A stretch of DNA of 64,000 nucleotides from Lepidodermella squamata (GCA_047495785.1 JBLDXI010000020.1:2914001-2978000), one strand, 5' to 3'; positions 45,538 through 57,987 are shown, counted from the first letter of the stretch. Program-made: numbers and translations. Notes: generated by a model not told the origin, from the sequence alone.

Positions 45538-46269
45538 AGGAAAAATGCCCCCGGATAAATCGGATATCGGAATCGGAAACAAAATACATTTTCATTTATC
45601 TGACCAATAATGTAGATGTTTTCCTAAAGTGTGATTTCACATGTGTATATAATATTTAGTCGAAAGGTCAAAGAAAGATTTCATGTTGTATAGATTACGC
45701 TGATCTTGGATGTTGCACTCATGCTGTGTATCCTTTGTCAATAAACAATTTTCACTCCAATTATTATCGTGATTATTTCTAGGACATCAGATACATATCT
45801 GAATGGAGTACCGTACAATAGCTCGGAGAAATATTGTCTTCTATTTTTTTGCGGACATAAGCATAACGAGTTGGATTGGTTGGCACGGGTTCGTGAGAAT
45901 CTTTAATACTCATCCAAGGGCTGAAAACATCATGAAAACATGGGAAGAGAATGAACTCTTTTTTAGTTCTTTCTTCAAATGCTTAATCGATAGATAATTG
46001 TTCAAGACGTCATTGTAATAATACTTAAAATTAAGGAACATCATTTTCTTTGCAATTGAATGTCTAATAACATTCGAAGGATTTTGCGCCTATATCGTGT
46101 ATCGATTTATTACGAAAATTGGCCTATGCTTGTTTTTAATTAATCTATCTACGCAAAGCCGCATAGGCATTGACGCAAAACATTCAGTTAGCTTCGAGTA
46201 ATTACAGCATGGTTTATAGAGGCCGGCTATTTATAAGCAATTTTTCTGATACTTTCCTGATGTCATGGG
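45538..46269. other. Intergenic with a globin-like fragment
   Basis: Polyadenylation signal near 45739, then a possible globin relic (listed separately). Nothing else seen. Confidence 0.45.
45870..45995 (+). pseudogene. Possible globin fragment
   Basis: The plus-strand reading WHGFVRIFNTHPRAENIM, then TWEENELFFSSFF, resembles the B-D helix region of globins (Trp, F-x-R-(I/L)-F-x-x-H-P). No matching exons with the proximal or distal His were found on either side. Weak; could be chance. Confidence 0.25.
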
Positions 46270-49200
46270 ATGCCGCTTTTTGGAAAATTATTCACCACAA
46301 ACAAACCGAAGTCCAAGGTCGAGAGCCATTTATTCACAGTCGCCAACTATTACATCATCTGCGCAACTCGTTTCGCCTTTACTACAACGAAAAAGATAGA
46401 GACTATGGCGACTCAGTTACAGCAGCAGCGGTTGCCTCCGAAGCATTTGGTTGAGCAACTTAGAGATACTGGAGAAAAGTCGCCGAATTCAGCGGTCACA
46501 ACTTTCCCTGCAACTGGCGGACGGTTAAAACCCGAGATAAAACTCGACTTGAGAATGCCGACCTTTCAAGGTTCAAAGGGAAAATCCGGTGCAGCGAAGA
46601 GAGACCCTATTGGCCGGTTTTTCAAGAAATGTTTTGATTTTGTCGAAGCTAATCCACGAAGCAAGAGAGGTCGAGCAACCCAGCTTTGTCAGGTTAGTTA
46701 ATTTTTGGGATATTTCTCTTTTTATAATCATGGAATGACGTTAGGTTTTCACGTTTGTGTTTATTGCGTGTGCCGGAATCTTCGTCCAAGTTTACACCGA
46801 TTGGGAGCTCGCTGTAGCTCGAGTCGACAGAGCGAAACGCGTCAATGTTAGTTTGAAGAAGACTTCGAAACTCCTCCCTTACATTGTCTGTATTTCAGGC
46901 TTTGAGTAATACGATTTTCGAACTGTATGACGTCATAAATTTGTTGCTATGTAAGTTCATACTAAGACTTGATTCCAGAGTAAATACAAATACATGAATT
47001 CTTTTTTCAGTGGAAATGGAACCATTCTATCAGTAAGAACAGAAGACAGTAAATTTTTGAAATCGTCTATTTCACTTTTTAGACATAATGCGGGGCCTTA
47101 CGATGACTTCCAAATGAACACTCAGAGTGCAATGAAAAACCTAGATACGGTGAGTCGGGTAAGATATTGAAAAAGGGATTCATTTTCCGTATTTTTCAGA
47201 AATTGCTCTATATATCGAGATGGCCCAGCGACCTATCCTCACTTCCGTCTGACAAACGGAAGAACGTGACAGATCCTATTGCTGTAAGAACCGCTGTGAG
47301 AGCTATGCGAGAAACTAGGAAATCTCCAAATGGAACAGCAGGTAATTCCCTCATGAAAACAGTATCGAAAATTAGTTCTTAATTTCCAGAGGCTGAAATC
47401 ATTTCCTTTTACTCGTCAATGGTTGACAGCCTGGCTCAGCTTGCCTTGTCAGAGACCATGCGATCCGACAGATTCCCGCAATGGGACGAATTCTTTTCAA
47501 TTTATTACGCCTTTCAAATGGTAATTTATGTCTCTTCACCTGATAACAAAATTTCATTATGATTAATGCAGCATGTCAACTTCCGAAAATTCACATTGGT
47601 CTTACATAAACTAACCGAAGAAAGTAAGTCGAAGTTGCTGGATGTTTGAAAGTTTCAAATTGTCCTCATTTTTAATTTTTAGACAGAACTATGGAATTCG
47701 AAAATCCGGTGTATCAATCTCTTCTGGGATTCTATGAGCGATACCTAGAATTTTCTAAGATATCCCTCGTTACAAGCATTGCCTCTATGGAGAAAACCAA
47801 CAATCTCACTGATCAGGACACCGCTCGTCAAGTCGACAGAATTCATAAAGAAGTACACATTATTGGCCGTTTTATAGGTTGCGATACAAGAGATATACTT
47901 CAATTAGAATTTAAGACGCAATCAGATTAGAATGTCATTCCGATTAAATTTACATCCTTTTTTCTTTTTTTCCATTATAGATTCTCAATCGGAATTTCGA
48001 TGCGCCAGGTAAAGAGGAATGGCACACAGTCACGTCAGCCCATGACGCCAATATAGTTTGGATAACGTCTTTTCTTCGAGTCCGAATTATCACCAGCATG
48101 GACGAAACTATCGGCCAATTTAAGTCGAACGAAATATTTTGTATGAAACTGGAGCCTATAGCCATATAAAAGTGCTAACATGTTGACGTTATGTTTCAGC
48201 TGTCGTATTACTAGCGATATCATCGATTTTAATTGCCATATCTGCTGCTCTGCATGTGATTAACACTTGGCGATTACAGGACCACATAATCGAGTGTCAT
48301 TCAAACTTGGAAACTTTGGAAGGGGTTTGCTCCGTTTTTGCTCTTGTTTTCGCTTCATATTTCTACTGCTCATTCTTCAGTCACTGAGTCTACTTTACGA
48401 CTACATTCCCAAAGCATTCGTTGGCCTGGTCAAGACAGGCAGGACTTTTCCAATCCGCCACTTCCCTGGTAAGTTGGCGCGTGGTTCATCGAAGGAACAT
48501 GGATGATATACTTTGTGTTAACAGATACTTGCATTATGGTAATCGACATTTCCAACATTTTCTCGTTTATCGATGACATGGAACACAGCGATCAATTTTG
48601 CCTACTGCTTGAAGATTTCTACATTACGGTTGGTTGGCTACTTATTAAGTCTATTGAAGGTATCCATCCCTTACACTTATAGCTCGAAGAGATTTTGGTG
48701 AAGTACAATTGCTTTAAGGTAAGGAGTGGTCCTAAGTAAAATTGTAAAACTAACCCGTGCCTTTCCTCAAAATAGATCAGCCTAACCGGTGATACAATAT
48801 GTCTGGCGTCGGGTGTTGGAGAACATCATGTCATGGTAACAAACGTTAACTACGATTAACTAATATATCATGGCTAATTTTTGCTTTGAACCAGGATCAC
48901 GTGGCGGAGGTAAAGACCTGTCATTCCAAATATATTGGGAATTTTAAGCGGTTGCGTCTTTAGATGTTGCACCTCGCTCTTGAACTAATTGATGCGAGCA
49001 AGGAGAAGGAGGATGTCGATGAAAAGCTACACCTACGCATAGGCATTCATGAGGGTATGCTTTTGAAGTCGATTTATCATAAAGCCATGAAATGAATGTT
49101 TCAAGGCCGATGCTACTCAAAAGTAATGACATCAACATACGTTCCCCAAGTTGGGATTTTCGGAAACCTGGTGAAAACTGCTTCGATAGTACATGCCGCA

Positions 49201-49495
49201 AGCCTGGGTATATATTCCTTGCCCCTAATGTATTTTGATCTGCTGGACCTTTATTTTCGTAGCGATGAAGGTGCTTGTCTCGGCTCCAATCAAGGAGCGA
49301 CTTCGTGATAATTCAGAATTCACATTTTGTAAACGTGGATTGATAAATAACGAAGTAAGCTATGCCATACCCCTTGATTGTTTCCGTTAATTACTTACGC
49401 ATTAATAGGATGAGAAATCAGCGATAATGACTTACTGGGCTGGATGGAGTGCAGAAGATGAAAATGATGAAACCTTTGGAACGGTGGATGAATAA
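46270..49495 (+). CDS. Two-pass membrane protein, NIT-like sensor plus class III cyclase-like domain, copy 2
   Basis: Twenty exons; about 706 residues if the ATG at 46270 is used (a later in-frame ATG near 46405 is possible). Exon starts: 46270, 46745, 46899, 47011, 47083, 47200, 47390, 47572, 47683, 47981, 48200, 48381, 48525, 48683, 48776, 48895, 48964, 49106, 49263, 49409. Introns are 48-59 bp where measured except one of 128 bp (47853-47980). Same architecture as copy 1, with a longer basic N-terminus. The sensor reads WPSDLSSLPSDKRKNVTDP and YSSMVDSLAQLAL. The linker SLLYDYIPKAFVGLVKTG closely matches the guanylate-cyclase linker LLYxxLPxxV. Metal Asp positions are kept (IDISNIFS, LTGDTICLASGV), as is RIGIHEG, but the catalytic Asn and Arg are replaced (IFGNLVKTASIVHAA). 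The exon homologous to the 13-nt exon is fused with the next (48776-48835). Confidence 0.75.
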
Positions 49496-49696
49496 AAAAT
49501 AATGAATATAATTCGGATCGAGAAGCTATCGATCTTAGAGTATTTTACGATATCATTCATTAGAATCTGCGTGTTTTTTTATGCCACGCGTCTGGCGCGT
49601 GGAACGGAAAGCTTGCTTTACTACAAAAAAAACACATTAAAAATGAGACTTCGTGTTGCTGCGTTCTAGCGTCCAATAAAAGGTTGATCGTTGATC

Positions 49697-50977
49697 ATGA
49701 TCACATCCATCGCTAGCATTCATAACAACAGCGCGGTTAATGTGGATTTCGAGGTTCGGCAGTTTTATTTGTGTGAATTATGCGGCAAGGAAACGCGAAC
49801 AGTTGGCGGTTTGAGAAGCCACCGCAATTTCATTCATGGAATCGTAGACGACCGAGCAGATTTGGAGCCATCCAAGGTCGTTCAGCTTGTGGTAAGATCT
49901 TAGTTCCCAGTTGCTTTTCAAGTTCTATTCTTCTTCCAGCCTTTGACCCCGCTGGAAACAGATGTAGCTTCAGCTTTTTCAAGCCCATCAGCAGTAACAA
50001 ACGAATCCCAGACCACCTATGGAACAGCTGATGATGCCTTACCTTCCGAAAATTCACCAACTCCTCAGATCGCCGATCCTTCACCTCGCATGCCTGAGCC
50101 AGAGATCTCGGCATCCCATACCTCGTCAAAGCTAGTTGAATTTTTGAATGCCAAAATTGCTAGTATGATTCGCAAAGTTTCTGGAAAACTTCAGATATAC
50201 GCAAAAGCCTTCTACAGCGTAAGCAAGGTAACTCAAATTGTTCAACTAAAATTCACATACAGGTCGGTCTCTATTTTGAAGGATGACCCGCTAGCCTCGA
50301 TATATCAATCAATTTTCCTTCTTGAGAAATCTGGCGATAAAGAGCTGATCATTTTCGCCCTGTTCGCCGAAAAGCAGCGAACGAAACCTGGCCGGGTATT
50401 TCTTTCTCACTATGGCGCTCCGAATTTCGTGAAACGGCTCAGTGACAAACACTCGACGTTTTACTCTGAGTTGTTCGCCCGTCTTGTTCTGGCCTACCTC
50501 AAATATCTGCAGCTAACTGGGCAGTACGATCATCTCTACGTTTCAACTCATCCGTTACTCAACGAGCCAACTGAGGGCAGTAAAGCTACAATCACTGGTG
50601 GATTGTTCGACTCCAATGACCCACTCAAGTTGTCGCCAGCTTGGCTACAGTCGATATTCAACGACGCGAAGCGGGTGATGATTTTTCACCCTGGTTGCGT
50701 AACCTTATTTTCCAAGCCTTATTACGTTTCTCAATTCTACATTAATGGTCAGCAAGGTGAGAGCGAAGAATCACCGGAGATGAATGCGCCTATCCATCTT
50801 TGTCGGCCAAAGTGTTTCGTTCAGTTCCGTGAAAGTCTTCAGCTCTCCTTCGAAACGGCAAAACAAGCATGCGTGGCAACCAAATTGATTTTCGACCCTG
50901 CTTCAGTGGCGTGGGCTAATAGCTTGTATCGGAAAAGAAAAATAAATGTAACTTCGGACTCATCTCGAAATGAATAA
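49697..50977 (+). CDS. C2H2 zinc finger plus p300/CBP-like (KAT11) domain protein, copy 1
   Basis: Exons 49697-49891, 49940-50227 and 50282-50977 (introns 48 and 54 bp); 392 residues. One finger at 26-47 (C-x2-C-x12-H-x4-H), a Pro/Ser-rich linker, a helical segment (about 129-161), then a region that follows the order of the p300/CBP acetyltransferase core: LEKSGDKELIIFALFAEK (p300 'FAFEEIDGVDVCFFGMHVQE'), RVFLSHYGAP (RVYISYLDSV), a FYSELFARLVLAYLKYLQ helix, HLYVSTHP (HIWACPP), and LSPAWLQSIFNDA (LQEWYKKMLDKA). The catalytic Tyr after Trp is Leu (283). No bromodomain, TAZ or ZZ module. Nuclear, DNA-targeted; probably not a working acetyltransferase. The second intron is stop-free and in frame, so its retention would also be read through. 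Confidence 0.65.
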
Positions 50978-52104
50978 AGCTTATTTATTGGTTGAAATGA
51001 CTTTTAATGAGACTTGCAAAGGTGTTGCAATCAGTTGCAATTATATGAAGGGTTTCGTGTGCAGGGATTTGTGTGCAGCAGATGGAGAAAGCTCGATGAA
51101 AAATCAGTCAAATTACAATCGAAACCTATTTCGGCATTGTTTTATGCCGGACTTTTAGCCTTGTTTAGGAAATAAAACATAATTTGGGATTTTACACATT
51201 ATAGCTGTCAAGTCACTTTCGGGTCAGAAATTCACACATTTTCATATCGTTAACAGAAATACTTTGCCAGTTCAGAGATTATTGGCATATTAAAAATGTA
51301 TTCAATAAAACATTGTGGTGGCTCTCAGTCAGGTGTTTGCATTTTTTGCTAAATTCTCTATGATTGACCTGAACCAGACTCTGACCCCTAACTCTCTGTC
51401 CGTGGTAGGCCCCCAGTCCGAGTTGAATCGTAAAAAACAACACGTGATGTCCACACTTTTGGATCGATTAAGCAAGAATGCTCCGGATTGGACAACTTTC
51501 AAATCAGTTAAAGTGCACTTTTTTGACTTGCCACAAGTAACTTACCGAATGGAGTGACGAGTGACTGAAGAGTCCATGCCTCATGAGTTGAGGTAATGTT
51601 TCGTAACACAAAACAAGTCTGGCAAGTTTTGGTGATCAGATGATGTGTGCACTGGCCGTTAAAAAAATTTTAATGCCTAACGCCTTCACTCTTTCATCCC
51701 AATTCCTAAAATAGGATCCATGGCATCAATCTTAGAGGCAACTTGGGCTGAAATTGGCCAGTAATTTGCTATAAGATTTAGCATGGAGCATGGCTGCCCT
51801 ATAAAAACTCTGACATTTATTTTCTCCAAATTATTTGTCACAGATTCTGCCACGTATTTGAATCGCGTGCCGCCGGCTTCAGATGACGCGTGCTAGCGTG
51901 ACAAATAAATTTACGCTACGAACATGTGGAAGACTACAATCATGGTATTCAATAACAAATAAACATCGATCACAAACAAGGATTATTTTTAACTGCTATA
52001 TTATCACTTCATAGCCTTTATAGTTTTCATCATTTTCGCTTTTATTATTATTATTATTATCCTATCATTATTATTGTTATTGCGATAGGTTTATTCGTGT
52101 AAAA
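50978..52104. other. Intergenic, no gene seen
   Basis: Ends with ATT-type microsatellite sequence (52040-52080) just before the next start codon. No other feature supported. Confidence 0.5.
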
Positions 52105-53412
52105 ATGATCAGTCTGCCGGCAGACAGTGCCTTGGAAGATGATTGGGACGTCATGAATGGCGACCTGATCCGACCACTGAATAAATGCGAGATCTGTGAC
52201 CGAGAGACAAGAACTGCCACGGGTTTGGTTCGCCATCGGCAATACGTTCATGGTATTGTCGATGAAAAGCCTCCTTCCCCAGTCAAGCCTTCAAAGACCA
52301 TTCAATTTGTGGTAAGTCTACTTTGTTTTCAGACGTCATCATTCATTTTCATCTTTTGTAGTATAAACCGACTCTGGCCACCTCGCAAGACATCGCACAG
52401 AGCAAGCAGGCCAAGAATGTCAATCAAGAAATCAGGCCAACTGCAAAAATTCAGCCTATTCCCGTTGATATTATTGGTAACAACAGCAGCATTGAGCCAA
52501 TTGATGATATTGTCCAAAGCCCCGCTATTCCTGCCTCGCCTGTCAAACGGCCTAAAGTCCTCAGCATCGTTCCTGTCAATGTTCCTGTTACTATACCAAA
52601 ATTCGGTATTCAAGAATTCATTAATCAAAAGATCGTTGGCGTAGTTCAAAAAGTGTCTACATCTCTTCAAATACATGCTAAAGTGATTTCGAGCTTCAGC
52701 AAGGCAAGTTTCGATGAAATTCCATTTCTTTTTGTTGAAATTCTGTGTGATGCTTCAGGATTCTATTTCGCGATCCATCTTCCTGTTGGAAAGATCCGGG
52801 GATCAAGAGCTGATAATTTTCCTCATCTTCACGGAGGAGCATAAAAATGACCCAAGCCGTGTGATTCTGTCACGATTTGGCGCTCCGAGCTTCGTCAAGG
52901 CGCTGAGCGAGAGCCATCAGGGCTTTTACTCCGAGCTGTTCGCGACTACGGTTCTGGCCTATCTCGATTTCGCCCACTCTTCATCAGCCTATGAACACCT
53001 CTACGTTTCGACCGAGTCTCTATTGAGTGAAGATGACGCGCAAACGCCGAGAAGAGACATTTTCAACTCTGTCGATCCGCTGAAATTTTCAGTCGCTTGG
53101 CTGCAATCGATTTTCATCGATGCTAAACGTTTCTCTATCATTCATCCGTCTAGTGATTTACTATTCGCTGGGCCGTTCTATGTTTCGCAGTTTATGAAAG
53201 CCGATAGCAAAAAGTCGAAGCCAAAAGTGTTTACGGAGGCTACTCATGAACGATTTCCTCGACACCTTACCGAACCACGGCGGTTCTCTGACTTTTGCCG
53301 CCGATTTCAGTTACGATTCGAAACAGTTGCAGAAGCCAGCCAATCTACCAAACAGATTTTCGAAAGCAAATCATCGGTAGAAAGCCGGAAGAGGAAAATT
53401 GCGGCGCATTGA
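52105..53412 (+). CDS. C2H2 zinc finger plus p300/CBP-like (KAT11) domain protein, copy 2
   Basis: Exons 52105-52311, 52362-52703 and 52759-53412 (introns 50 and 55 bp); 400 residues. Paralogue of the 49697 gene with identical exon phases. Finger at 28-49 (CEIC ... HRQYVH). The second exon gives a Pro/Ile-rich linker and a helical segment ending SSFSK. The second intron has a GC donor (aag|gcaagt), which I accept because it restores the frame and matches the paralogue junction exactly. The HAT-like core reads SIFLLERSGDQELIIF, RVILSRFGAP, FYSELFATTVLAYLDF, HLYVSTES and VAWLQSIFIDA; the p300 Trp is kept (297) and the catalytic Tyr is Leu (298). The C-terminal segment (FCRRFQLRFETVAEASQS) parallels the end of the p300 core (LARDKHLEFSSLRRAQWS). 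Confidence 0.65.
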
Positions 53413-54426
53413 GTTGTTTTTTTTTCGTTGATAAATTCTTGAAATAAAATCTTTTTTTTTCGTTCTCATCGGCTTTTGAAAATAACTCTCTCCATAACGG
53501 ACTAAGCATCACGGACTAGAATGAAGCCAATAAAAAATGCTTGAACTTCCTGTAAGATTTCCGAAACATATTGGAAACATACTGGAACTCTTCGTTCAAT
53601 CATTTCTAGTATGCAGAAGCAAATGGATGCAAATGGCTCTAAGAATTAGCTGGGACGCAATAAGAGTAAACGACATGAGGGCAAACGAGCTAAGAGCAGA
53701 ACGTCATAGAGCAATTTCCGATGATAAGCCAACGACAAAAAATGACACACGCGATTTCGTCCACGATTTGGTGTTTCGTCCGAGTTTTCAAGTGAAAGGG
53801 GAGCCAGTTTAACAGTAATTTAGGCTGCTTAATCGGTCTAAATTCGCTTGACAACTTTCAGAAAAAACCAAGTCGCGTGTCATTTTTTTCCTTGATTCAT
53901 CATCCAAAATTGCTCCTATATGCTCTTTGCTCGTTTTCTCCTAAATCGCTTGTCGCTTGTCCTTAATTCATATAATCATAAAAGTGTGCTGAAATGATTG
54001 TCATTGGTCATAGCACCATGCAAATCCCATTGTTATCGAATGGAGATGAATGATTGCACCTTTTTGGAGGAAATTATTTCACGGATAGCAGACCTCACTA
54101 TACTTCTGTAAGTACGTTTGTGCTAGTCCCACGTCCATCATTGGCGCTTGCACTGACCGCGCAAGTAGGACATGCCCCAGATTTCACAGATGACCATTTC
54201 TCTCTGGATTCAGAATCTAGCAATTAATTTTCTTCTTATTCCCGCAGTACATTAGTACTTTTCCCGATTTATTAAGAAAGAAGAAAAAGCATTATCCTAT
54301 CAATTTAGCTCCTGCACTGGTCATTATAATCCGGGGTAATAATGCAATCAGCCGCACGCGGCTTAGGTCATCTTCAGGGCTTTTTTAGCAGTTTCTTACC
54401 TTGCTTATTCGACATCAATTTCGCAA
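53413..54426. other. Intergenic with a diverged inverted repeat
   Basis: About 53640-53970 forms an imperfect inverted repeat (arms around 'aaatgacacacgcgat' and 'tcgcgtgtcattt'), possibly an old foldback element. No gene supported. Confidence 0.45.
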
Positions 54427-57400
54427 ATGTTTCTCGCTCAAAAACTCTCAAGGCCCTCAGAAAATATCTCAGCTTACATGAAGCATATCGCCCGGCCTTT
54501 TTACGAGCTGATGGACGACGAGGAAGTCGTTCGAGTGGCAGCAGTTGACCGAAGATCATCAGTTACAATAGTCGCCGATTCATTGCATAACGGCTGCTTG
54601 AAGTTTGGCGAATGTCTGCGGGCAAACCCGCAAACCAAAATCGGGAAATTTACCCAGTATTTCCAAGTTACTGTGTTCTCAGCAATTCTGATCACAGCTA
54701 TCTTCGTTCAAATCATACCGGAGATTGAACAAAGTACAGCTCGCAGTGCACGAACAACGCGTTTGATCAGGTTGAACAAAATGGTGTTCGAGCTTTACGA
54801 CGTCATTAATGTTTTACTCGGTTCGACCCACCATTAAACATCACTTGATCAGTATAAATTGCATTCCCTTAGATGAGATGGAGCCTTCTTACATGTACAA
54901 TCAAGGGCCCTACGATATCTTCCAGCAGAATACCCAAAAGCTAATGCAAGCTGTGGATATGGTATGTTTTGAGCCCCTCTTTTCGTTGAATATTTCATTG
55001 GGACCTCTTTCCTTTCCTTGAAAGAAACTCATTTACGTCGATAATTGGCCGACTGATCTGTCAGCTCTACCTGTAGCAAGCCGCGTTAACGTCTCATCAA
55101 TTCTCGTCCTGAGAGCTTCTATGAGATACATTCGCGAATCGAGAAAGGTTGATTTGTAATCCATTCCTTTTTCATCACACTCATGACATCTACGTTTTAG
55201 GCCGAAAATGGGACGGATGGTGATTTTCCATATTAAATGATATTCCGTTTTTGATTGATAATTCATGCACCAGAGGCTGAAGTCATCAGGTTTTACTCAT
55301 CAATTGTTGACAGCCTTGCTATACTTGTGCGAACGAGCACAATCAACTCTGACAGATTTCCGGGTTGGGGAGAGTTCTTCTCCATTTTCTACACATTTCA
55401 AACAGTAAATTCTCGGGTTGACTCATGATTCCCAAGCTTAATCTATTATACAGCTTATCAACTTTCGAAAGTATGCCATCATCACAACGAAGCTAATTGC
55501 TGAAAGTAAGGGAATAGTCGCGATTAAGAGAAGTTATTAAATAATATTTTATCAATAGATCGAACAGTCACACTCAAAGACCCAGTCTATCGATCCATAA
55601 TAGATTTCTATAGCCGTTTCAATGCTTTCACCACATTGATAGCCATTCCGTCTGATGCTGGCGCGGCAAAAGTTGCAAATCTGACTGATCAGGAAGCAGC
55701 TACTCAGCTCGAGAAACTCTACAGATATGTATGCTTCAGTTGCCTATTTTCTTAGGGTAGTGGCTAAACAACATATCTATGGAATTCCAGGTTGCCATTC
55801 AAGATTTCAGTACGCCCTTCGTAGACGACTGGGTTGCTGTCATGAACGCCCATCAAACACATATTAGCGATATCATCACATCTATGTCTGCAGTTACTCG
55901 CAAAGCTTTGGAATATAACTCTACAGCGTGGAGTGACCGAGATTTGTTGTGTAAGATGCATTCCAAGAAGTAGGCTTCATATTAGTTCATCAATTCTTAA
56001 TCTCAAGCATTGGCACTGTTCATCGCCGCTGTTGTTACGGCTGTCTTAGCCATAGTTCTACATTATGTCGCTACAGCACGATTGCAAGCCCAGATCCTTT
56101 ATTCCTACGGGAACTTGCATATGCTTAACGAGGTATGCATCTTATGGGACGTATCTTCTGATTACAAGGTCTTTTTAGGCCATGAATTTGGTCTACGAAG
56201 GTGTGCCGCCGTCTTTTGTCAAATCCGTGAAAGCCGGTCACAAGTCTAACCAGCCTTATCACTTTTCAGGTATTTTTGCATCAATCTGTGCTGTGGGCCC
56301 CCAACTTGTTATCTGTAACTCGTTGTTCACCATAACATTTTAAACCGAAGATACCTGCGTTCTAATGTTGGATATGTCCAATATGAGCAATTTGTACGCG
56401 TCACTTGAACCATCCGAGCTGCTCGATGTTTTAACATCTTACTTCTCCTTTGTAAGTACTTATCTCAATTATCCTCCGACCGAATGCAGTTGCCATTGTT
56501 CTCTAGATTGAAGAACACATCAACAGATACAATTGCTTCAAAGTATGTTTTATTTACGATTTTACTTGTAACAGGAAACTTAAAAACTTTTGTCAGATCG
56601 ATGTGCACGGTCTGTTAAAGCATAAGTACATTTCGACCAGCTATCATTTTCGGCTTCAATTTAGGAGATTCGTTTTGCATAGCGTCCGGCGTCGGAGAAC
56701 GACATATGATTGTGAGGCTAAACATCATCTGTCTAAAAGATTATTACATTTTTCCTCATTAGGACCATGTTGCTGAGGTATCTGTGGAATAATTTCCCAT
56801 TTTTTCTAATAACCAGTCGTTCCTCTTTGAAGATGTTGTTCCTAGCCCTTGAGCTGATGGAAAATCTTTCTGGGATGAAAATTGACGAGTACGACGTATT
56901 CATTTTTCTGCGGATGGCTCTTCACTGCGGTTGGTTCAATATTAACTCACCATTTGATTCACGCTTTGCCTTTCTTATTTGAAATCACAGGACCCTGTAT
57001 GGCAAACTTGTTCACTCATCTACGCCTGCCTCAGATGGGCATTTTCGGACCACTAATGCCAACTGTTGCTCTCGTGCACTCAGTTGCTTTACGTAAGCAA
57101 GAAGTATCATCTAGGCTCGCCTTTTCTTGGGCTATCCAACGACACCCCACTCATCGGGTTTTACCTAAGTGACCCAACCACTCAAAGTCTCATAGGAAAG
57201 GGAACTTTGAACTTCTACCTCTAGGCTTGGATTTCAGATACATATTACAGTCCTATTTCTACACAACTTGAAATTCGATTTACGCCAAAATTTCTGAGTC
57301 TTTAGGAAACTTACCTATTACGTCGAGCCTATCCATAACCGGCTCTTCAAGTTTGAAATCCTCAGATCGGAGAGTTCAACTTGTTGGTACGAAAATGTGA

Positions 57401-57728
57401 TTCAGATGACGATCGTTGATGGTGAAAATCGATTCCCCACCATATGAACTTCCAGAGAATGCATTTGTAAAGAATTCAATCTTATTGTATTCCTTTCAGC
57501 CAATCAAGTTCTGGTGACATCCGTTGTAGCAGAACGGCTTTGGGAGGTGGACGAATTTCTATTCCGCGAGAGAGGCCCACTTCGGGATAATGTGAATACT
57601 TAAATTATCTTTTTAAACTTCTTACCTTCTTTTTCATTCAATAGAAATTGGGGATAATTTCAACTTACGTTGCACAATGGGACAAAGGTGAGCCGGGTGA
57701 CGAAGACCAGAGCGTGATCGACTCTTAA
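54427..57728 (+). CDS. Two-pass membrane protein, NIT-like sensor plus class III cyclase-like domain, copy 3
   Basis: Nineteen exons; 646 residues. Exon starts: 54427, 54873, 55025, 55201, 55274, 55454, 55559, 55791, 56008, 56179, 56351, 56507, 56597, 56665, 56763, 56833, 56991, 57500, 57645. Exons of 19 nt (55201), 13 nt (56597) and 15 nt (56763) are required; one intron is 407 bp, the others measured are 46-81 bp. TM1, a sensor region (YVDNWPTDLSALP, YSSIVDSLAILV) and TM2 as in the other copies. The cyclase-like part keeps the two Asp positions (LDMSNMSN, HGDSFCIASGV). The usual Asn/Arg motif is lost (IFGPLMPTVALVHS), and the linker is weaker (LVYEGVPPSFV). The first exon fuses what are separate exons in the paralogues. 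The most diverged of the three, probably non-catalytic. Converges with the minus-strand zinc-finger gene, about 260 bp apart. Confidence 0.7.
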
Positions 57729-57987
57729 GCCTATTGACAATCTTGAAAAACGGCATATTCCTTGAAGAAATATATTCCTTGTAGCACTATTGTCCCAATA
57801 AATTATAATCCGAAAAAGCAACAATCCGCCTTAACAAAGTCACGTTTATTCTATCAATCGAAAATTGAAACTTCAATAAGGTAGAAGAAACACAGTTAGT
57901 TTGAAACTCGGCTTTTGTGCGATTTTTGCAACAATAAAAATGACGAGGCGAAAAAAAATTGAAGAAAAATCAAACAAAAAATGATCA

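Noticed and set aside
49943-50977. A single 344-codon open frame through zinc-finger/HAT-like copy 1
   Set aside because: The 54-bp intron 50228-50281 is stop-free and in frame, but the paralogue at 52105 splices at the same position, so the spliced model is preferred.
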